From Lichenicoccus sp965276875 (lineage in GTDB: Bacteria; Pseudomonadota; Alphaproteobacteria; Acetobacterales; Acetobacteraceae), in NCBI RefSeq assembly GCF_965276875.1, contig NZ_OZ255701.1, forward strand, positions 4,030,001 through 4,094,000: 64,000 nucleotides of DNA, in the 5' to 3' direction. The position numbers were made by a program, and so were the translations under genes. A model generated the notes under the pieces. It did no database searches. It was not told the origin of the DNA and saw nothing but the letters and a program-made list of their open reading frames with translations. This document shows, piece after piece, positions 59,965 through 64,000 of the stretch (position 1 is the first letter of the stretch; each line of letters opens with the position of its first letter).

Positions 59965-60827
59965 CGAGCCGGCCGTGGTTTGACGAAACCCTCTATGAAG
60001 GGTGGGGCCAACGCTTTCGCATTGTGCGCGAGCTCGCAACCCTGAAGAGCGACTTTCAGGACATTGCCATCTTTGAGAGCCAGACGCATGGCCGCGTTCT
60101 GGCACTCGACGGCGTGGTGCAGATCACCGAGCGTGACGAGTTCGTCTATCAGGAGATGATCGCGCACGTTCCCCTGCTTGCGCACGGGGCAGCCAAAAGC
60201 GTGTTGATCATCGGCGCCGGCGATGGCGCCGTGCTGCGACGGGTGCTGCAGCATACTGGAGTGCGCAGGGCGGTCATGGTGGAGATCGACGGCGAGGTCA
60301 TTCGCTTGGCCAGGGAGTTCCTGCCTTCGCTCGCCGGCGACGCTTGGGATGACCCGCGTGCGGAGGTGATCGTGGGCGACGGGATCGATTACGTGGCCTC
60401 CGCGGCGGCAGATGCATTTGACGTCATCATCGTCGACAGCACGGACCCGATCGGCGTTGGCGAAGTGCTTTTTTCGGATGATTTCTACGCGCAGAGCGCG
60501 CGGGTCCTGACCGCCAACGGGCTGATCGTCAATCAGTGCGGCGTTCCGTTCATGCAGGCGGACGAGTTACGCCAGACCAGCCTTCGACGTGCGAAGTCCT
60601 TTCCCCACGTGTCGGCCTATGTCGCGGCGGTGCCGACCTATGTCGGCGGTTTCATGACGCTTGGTGTGGCGGCAAAGGGTCAGGGGCTGGCGGACGCGGA
60701 CGTCGAACTCATCCGCGCGCGCGCTACCGCTTCAAGCATTCTCGGCAAAACGCAGTACTGGACACCGGAAATCCATGTCGGATCGTTCAACCTGCCGCCC
60801 TATATCGCGGCCCATCTTCCCGGTTGA
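59961..60827 (+). CDS. speE: Spermidine synthase
   Basis: Aminopropyltransferase of 288 residues. Motifs are WFDETLYEGWGQRFRI, the substrate/SAM-binding LIIGAGDGAVLRRVL, VEIDGEVI, and the catalytic aspartate region VIIVDSTDPIGVGEVLFSDD. It transfers the propylamine group of decarboxylated SAM to putrescine; the by-product MTA is recycled through mtnA. GTG start overlapping speD. Convergent with recA, with a 12-bp gap. Confidence 0.95.
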   Translation: MTSRPWFDETLYEGWGQRFRIVRELATLKSDFQDIAIFESQTHGRVLALDGVVQITERDEFVYQEMIAHVPLLAHGAAKSVLIIGAGDGAVLRRVLQHTGVRRAVMVEIDGEVIRLAREFLPSLAGDAWDDPRAEVIVGDGIDYVASAAADAFDVIIVDSTDPIGVGEVLFSDDFYAQSARVLTANGLIVNQCGVPFMQADELRQTSLRRAKSFPHVSAYVAAVPTYVGGFMTLGVAAKGQGLADADVELIRARATASSILGKTQYWTPEIHVGSFNLPPYIAAHLPG

Positions 60828-60839
60828 CGGTATCGCCTA

Positions 60840-61877
60840 TCAATCGGCGGCCTCGCCGGTCTCCTGCTCGTCGGGAGAGACCATCAGGGCGTTTGCTACG
60901 ACGCCAGACTGTTCGCGGATCCGCTTTTCGATTGCCGCCACCATCTCCGGGTGCTCGCGCAGGAACTGCTTGGAGTTCTCACGTCCCTGGCCGATCCGCT
61001 GGCTGTCGTAGCTGAACCAGGCGCCTGACTTCTCGACAATACTGGCCTTCACGCCGAGATCGATCAGTTCGCCCATCTTGCTGACGCCCTCGCCATACAT
61101 GATGTCGAACTCGACCTGCCTGAACGGCGGCGCCATCTTGTTCTTGACGACCTTGATCCGGGTCTGATTGCCGACGACCTCGTCACGCTCCTTGATCTGG
61201 CCGATGCGTCGGATGTCCAGGCGGATCGAGGCGTAGAATTTCAGGGCATTGCCCCCGGTCGTGGTCTCGGGGCTGCCGAACATGACGCCGATCTTGGACC
61301 TGATCTGGTTGAGGAAGATCAGCATCGTGTTGGATCGCGACACGGAACCGGTCAGCTTGCGCAAGGCCTGGCTCATCAGGCGCGCATGCAGCCCGACATG
61401 GCTGTCGCCCATTTCGCCATCGAGTTCGGCGCGCGGCACCAGGGCAGCGACGCTGTCCACCACCAGGACGTCCACGGCACCGGACCGAACCAGGGTGTCG
61501 GCGATCTCCAGGGCCTGCTCGCCGGCATCCGGTTGGCTGATCAGCAGGTTGTCGACGTCGACACCGAGCTTGCGGGCGTAGCCCGGATCAAGCGCATGCT
61601 CGGCGTCGATGAAGGCGCAGGTGCCGCCGCGCTTTTGCGCCTCGGCGATGGCATGCAGCGCCATGGTCGTCTTGCCCGAGCTTTCCGGCCCGTAGACCTC
61701 AATGATCCGGCCACGCGGCAAGCCGCCAATGCCGAGCGCGATGTCGAGCCCCAGCGAGCCGCTGGAGATGACCTCCGCGACTTCGCTCGGTCGCTGTCCC
61801 ATGCGCATGATCGAGCCCTTGCCGAAGGCCCGTTCGATCTGGCTGAGGGCGCCTTCGAGCGCCTTCGACTTGTCCAT
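60840..61877 (-). CDS. recA: Recombinase RecA
   Basis: DNA strand-exchange ATPase of 345 residues. Walker A is GPESSGKTTMAL (about 63-74). MAW-type motif VDSVAALVPRAELDGEMGD, L2 region SPETTTGGNALKFYASIRLD and the C-terminal acidic tail follow. The ATG MDKSKALEGALSQIERAFGK start is canonical; a longer upstream frame is spurious. It loads on ends made by AddAB. A candidate SOS operator lies upstream. Confidence 0.97.
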   Translation of the reverse strand: MDKSKALEGALSQIERAFGKGSIMRMGQRPSEVAEVISSGSLGLDIALGIGGLPRGRIIEVYGPESSGKTTMALHAIAEAQKRGGTCAFIDAEHALDPGYARKLGVDVDNLLISQPDAGEQALEIADTLVRSGAVDVLVVDSVAALVPRAELDGEMGDSHVGLHARLMSQALRKLTGSVSRSNTMLIFLNQIRSKIGVMFGSPETTTGGNALKFYASIRLDIRRIGQIKERDEVVGNQTRIKVVKNKMAPPFRQVEFDIMYGEGVSKMGELIDLGVKASIVEKSGAWFSYDSQRIGQGRENSKQFLREHPEMVAAIEKRIREQSGVVANALMVSPDEQETGEAAD

Positions 61878-61986
61878 AAGCGTTCTCCAGTCGTGATAGC
61901 CAGACTCTGCCAGGTGCCAGGATCTGCCACATGAGAGTGTCACATGGCAGCCTTGGCTTCGAGTCATTAACGGAAACCAAGAAAGC

Positions 61987-62015
61987 GTTCGCATTTGTTC
62001 TACAGGAACAGAACA
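61987..62015 (-). promoter_or_regulatory. Candidate LexA/SOS-type repeat upstream of recA
   Basis: On the minus strand GAAC repeats are seen as GAACAAATGCGAAC, beside a TGTTC-N5-GAACA inverted repeat. The alphaproteobacterial SOS box is a GTTC direct repeat with 7-bp spacing; here the spacing is 6. The distance to the recA ATG is about 110 bp, which is usable for an operator. The cluster of four GTTC/GAAC half-sites in 29 bp is unlikely to be chance, but the assignment is tentative. Confidence 0.4.
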
Positions 62016-62040
62016 TGATCGCACAAGCCCCGAGGACGCC

Positions 62041-63123
62041 CTATCGTACGGGCGGGCCGCCTGGCGGCGGTCGGCGGAGACGCCAGACATAGGCGATGAT
62101 CCCGGCAACCACCTGGAAGTGTTCGCGCGGCACCTCGGAGTCGAGCGGCAGCGTATAGAGCGCACGCGCCAGCGGCGGATTGGAGACCAGCGGCACCTTG
62201 TTGTCCTGTGCCACCTCGCGGATACGGGCGGCCAACTCGTCCATGCCTTTGGCGACGATTCGGGGGGCCGCCTTGCTGCCGCCCTCGTAGGCGAGGGCCA
62301 CTGCATAGTGCGTGGGGTTGGTGATCACCACGGTCGCTTTCGGCACCGCCGCCATCATGCGCCGTGCCGCGCGTTGGCGGCGCAATTGTCTCAGCCGGCC
62401 CTTGACCTGCGGGTCACCCTCGCTCTCGCGATGCTCGTCGCGCAGCTCCTGCCGGCTCATACGCAGCTCCGCGTAGTGCTTGTAGCGCACCCAGACGACG
62501 TCGAGCAGGGCGATCCCAGCCTGCACGGCAAGCACCAGCAGGGCGGCTTTCAAGGTCAAGGCAAGCATCTGGCTGGCAAGTGCTGCCGGCCGCCAAGCCA
62601 CGGCGCGTGGCAGCGTGATCAGCAGGCCGCCAAATACATGCCAGAGGACGAACCCGAACGCCGCCAGCTTGGCCAGCGACTTCAGCCCTTCGACAAGGGT
62701 CTCGCCGCCGAACAGCCGCTTAATGCCGCGTCCCGGATTGAGCCGGCCCGGCTTTGGCATCAACGATCCCAGGTGCAGCAGGAAGCCGGTCTGCAGCAAA
62801 CCCACCGCGATGGCGCCCACAGAGGCGGCCAGCAGTACCGGGGCCGCCAAGGCGGGACAGAACCCCATTGCCGTCCGCCACGCCGCGATCGCGCCACCGC
62901 CGGAGACGTCGATCCGACCGACATTCTCCATCAGGCCCTGCATGCGCGCGGCGAACAGGGCCGCCTGCGACGGCAGCACGATCATCAGCGCAAGCACGCC
63001 GAAACCGAGCCCGCATAGCGACTGCAACTCACGCGAGACCGCGACCCGACCGTCCTCGCGTGCTTTGGAGAGCGCCTTCGCGGACGGGGCTTCTGTCCGG
63101 TCGTCCTTGTCCGCCTGGGCCAT
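62041..63123 (-). CDS. flhB: Flagellar export protein FlhB
   Basis: Export-gate switch protein of 360 residues. The N-terminal KDDRTEAPSAKALSKAREDG is the family start; four transmembrane segments follow. The cytoplasmic domain has the autocleavage site NPTH (N269-H272) in VVITNPTHYAVALAY. The C-terminal tail PPGGPPVR is short. It follows fliR by 7 bp. Confidence 0.96.
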   Translation of the reverse strand: MAQADKDDRTEAPSAKALSKAREDGRVAVSRELQSLCGLGFGVLALMIVLPSQAALFAARMQGLMENVGRIDVSGGGAIAAWRTAMGFCPALAAPVLLAASVGAIAVGLLQTGFLLHLGSLMPKPGRLNPGRGIKRLFGGETLVEGLKSLAKLAAFGFVLWHVFGGLLITLPRAVAWRPAALASQMLALTLKAALLVLAVQAGIALLDVVWVRYKHYAELRMSRQELRDEHRESEGDPQVKGRLRQLRRQRAARRMMAAVPKATVVITNPTHYAVALAYEGGSKAAPRIVAKGMDELAARIREVAQDNKVPLVSNPPLARALYTLPLDSEVPREHFQVVAGIIAYVWRLRRPPPGGPPVR

Positions 63124-63130
63124 GCTTGCG

Positions 63131-63910
63131 CTAGAGGCTGGGCAAAGTGGGGAAGCTGGACTGCATCGCCTGCATCCAGGCCGACAGGATTGGTTCGATC
63201 AGCAAGGCGACCAGCAGCAGCCCGCCAAGCACCTGGCCGGGAAGCGACAGGCTGTAGACCTGCAGGCTGGGCACCAGCCTGGCCAGCAAACCGAGCATCG
63301 CCTGCCAGATGATGTCGGCAAGGACGAGCGGTGCTGCCAGGCGCAGCGCCAGGGCGAAGCATTCCTCGGTTGCCGCCGCGACGCTCTGCGCCGCATCGGC
63401 CGCGGAGAACAGGGTGCCTGGCGGGAACAACCGGTAGCTGCCGGCGAGTGCGCCGATCGGCAAGGCGTAGAGGCCCGACGACAGCACCAGCACGGGTGCC
63501 GCCAGCGCCAGCACCCGGCTGACGCCGGTTGTCTGCGAGCCGAGTGCAGGGTCCGGCTGCAATACGCTGGAAAGGCCGATCATGGTCGAAATGATCTGCC
63601 CCGCTATTGGCAGGGACAGCGCCATCAGCCGCGCCAGCCATCCGAGCAGCAGGCCGCATCCGAGTTCCGCGCCGACGAGCGCGAACGCGCGCAAGCCGGG
63701 GCCGTCGGCTGGGGGCATCAGCGATGCGACGGCGGGGTAGATCAGCACGGTGATGCCGGCGGCGAGGCCAACGCGCAGCACCACCGGCACCTCGGTTTCG
63801 CCAAAGCCCGGCAACACCATCACCGCGCCACTGACGCGACAGAGCACAAGCAGGACGCCGAAAGCCAGATCCGGCAGGTGCGCCAGCAGCGCCTGGTCTG
63901 CCGGTGTCAC
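63131..63910 (-). CDS. fliR: Flagellar export protein FliR
   Basis: Integral export-gate protein of 259 residues with about six transmembrane segments. LPGFGETEVPVVLRVGLAAG, GCGLLLGWLARLMALSLPIA and GQIISTMIGLSSVLQPDPAL are characteristic. GTG start overlapping the fliQ stop (GTGA). Confidence 0.95.
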   Translation of the reverse strand: MTPADQALLAHLPDLAFGVLLVLCRVSGAVMVLPGFGETEVPVVLRVGLAAGITVLIYPAVASLMPPADGPGLRAFALVGAELGCGLLLGWLARLMALSLPIAGQIISTMIGLSSVLQPDPALGSQTTGVSRVLALAAPVLVLSSGLYALPIGALAGSYRLFPPGTLFSAADAAQSVAAATEECFALALRLAAPLVLADIIWQAMLGLLARLVPSLQVYSLSLPGQVLGGLLLVALLIEPILSAWMQAMQSSFPTLPSL

Positions 63911-64000
63911 TGGCCGCCTAAGGCGATCATACGGTCGAAGAGGGTGAGGGTATAGTCGGAGAGCGTCGCATACATGAAGGGGCCGGCCAGCATCAGCGCC
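63907..64000 (-). CDS. fliQ: Flagellar export protein FliQ, C-terminal part only
   Basis: The last 30 codons are visible, reading AGPFMYATLSDYTLTLFDRM before IALGGQ and TGA. FliQ is a small (about 88 residues) two-helix export-gate subunit; the gene runs past the right edge. The position immediately before fliR and the GTGA overlap fit the fliQ-fliR-flhB order. Confidence 0.8.
   Translation of the reverse strand, partial: ALMLAGPFMYATLSDYTLTLFDRMIALGGQ

Noticed and set aside
1..64000. tRNA, rRNA, CRISPR arrays or complete insertion sequences
   Set aside because: All intergenic gaps were read; no cloverleaf-like tRNA, spaced direct repeats or transposase with terminal inverted repeats was found.

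Overview
The window looks like a chromosomal segment of a high-GC alphaproteobacterium, most probably of the family Acetobacteraceae (Rhodospirillales). The evidence is the gene order tsaE-murU-addB-addA-trxA, a hopanoid side-chain cluster (hpnH, dxs, hpnM, hpnI, hpnJ, hpnK), a FliX/FlgN-type alphaproteobacterial flagellar cluster, a single-cysteine DksA and a proteobacterial AddAB nuclease. No rRNA, tRNA, CRISPR array or intact insertion sequence was seen.

Layout. 1-2564 (minus) is a tightly overlapping operon: a TrxR-type ferredoxin-NADP reductase, alanine racemase and a D-amino-acid dehydrogenase cut by the window edge. 2648-10743 (plus) holds tsaE, a MurU-like nucleotidyltransferase, addB, addA and trxA, followed by a VapBC pair (10808-11459). 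11478-20496 is the hopanoid region: dxs-hpnM-hpnI-hpnJ-hpnK plus a secreted beta-sandwich protein on minus, with hpnH divergent on plus. After a CorC-like transporter and an orphan membrane protein comes an accessory zone (about 23.3-27.4 kb). It contains a fused, frameshifted MazEF module, DUF4160/DUF2442 remnants, a lower-GC B12 radical-SAM gene and a broken tyrosine recombinase.

27.5-34.5 kb is housekeeping: SOUL protein, lytic transglycosylase, uracil-DNA glycosylase, TPR protein, ispE and DedA. A second eroded zone (34.5-36.4 kb) holds a CPBP protease homologue with an in-frame stop, a LysR remnant, an intact cupin and an MFS remnant. 36.5-45.2 kb holds a two-component system, SDR, PRC-barrel protein, MFS transporter, rhodanese, DUF2272 lipoprotein, mtnA and panC. 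A histone H1-like basic protein follows.

46.3-59.3 kb is a flagellar and motility cluster. The minus strand carries flgF-flgG-flgA-flgH and flgI-flgJ-flgN; the plus strand carries fliX, dksA, and fliL-fliM-DUF6468-MotE-like-cheY-cheZ followed by a large TPR-like protein. speD-speE and recA follow. The window ends in the flagellar export genes fliQ (partial), fliR and flhB.

Functionally, dxs and ispE are MEP-pathway enzymes that supply isoprenoid precursors, from which hopanoids are ultimately built. HpnH, HpnI, HpnK and HpnJ build and modify the hopanoid side chain, and HpnM is an MlaC-like periplasmic lipid-transport protein. The flagellar genes cover P/L rings, distal rod, C-ring switch, export gate and a CheY/CheZ switch-control pair. 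Many operon joints are ATGA, GTGA or TTGA overlaps, which indicates extensive translational coupling.
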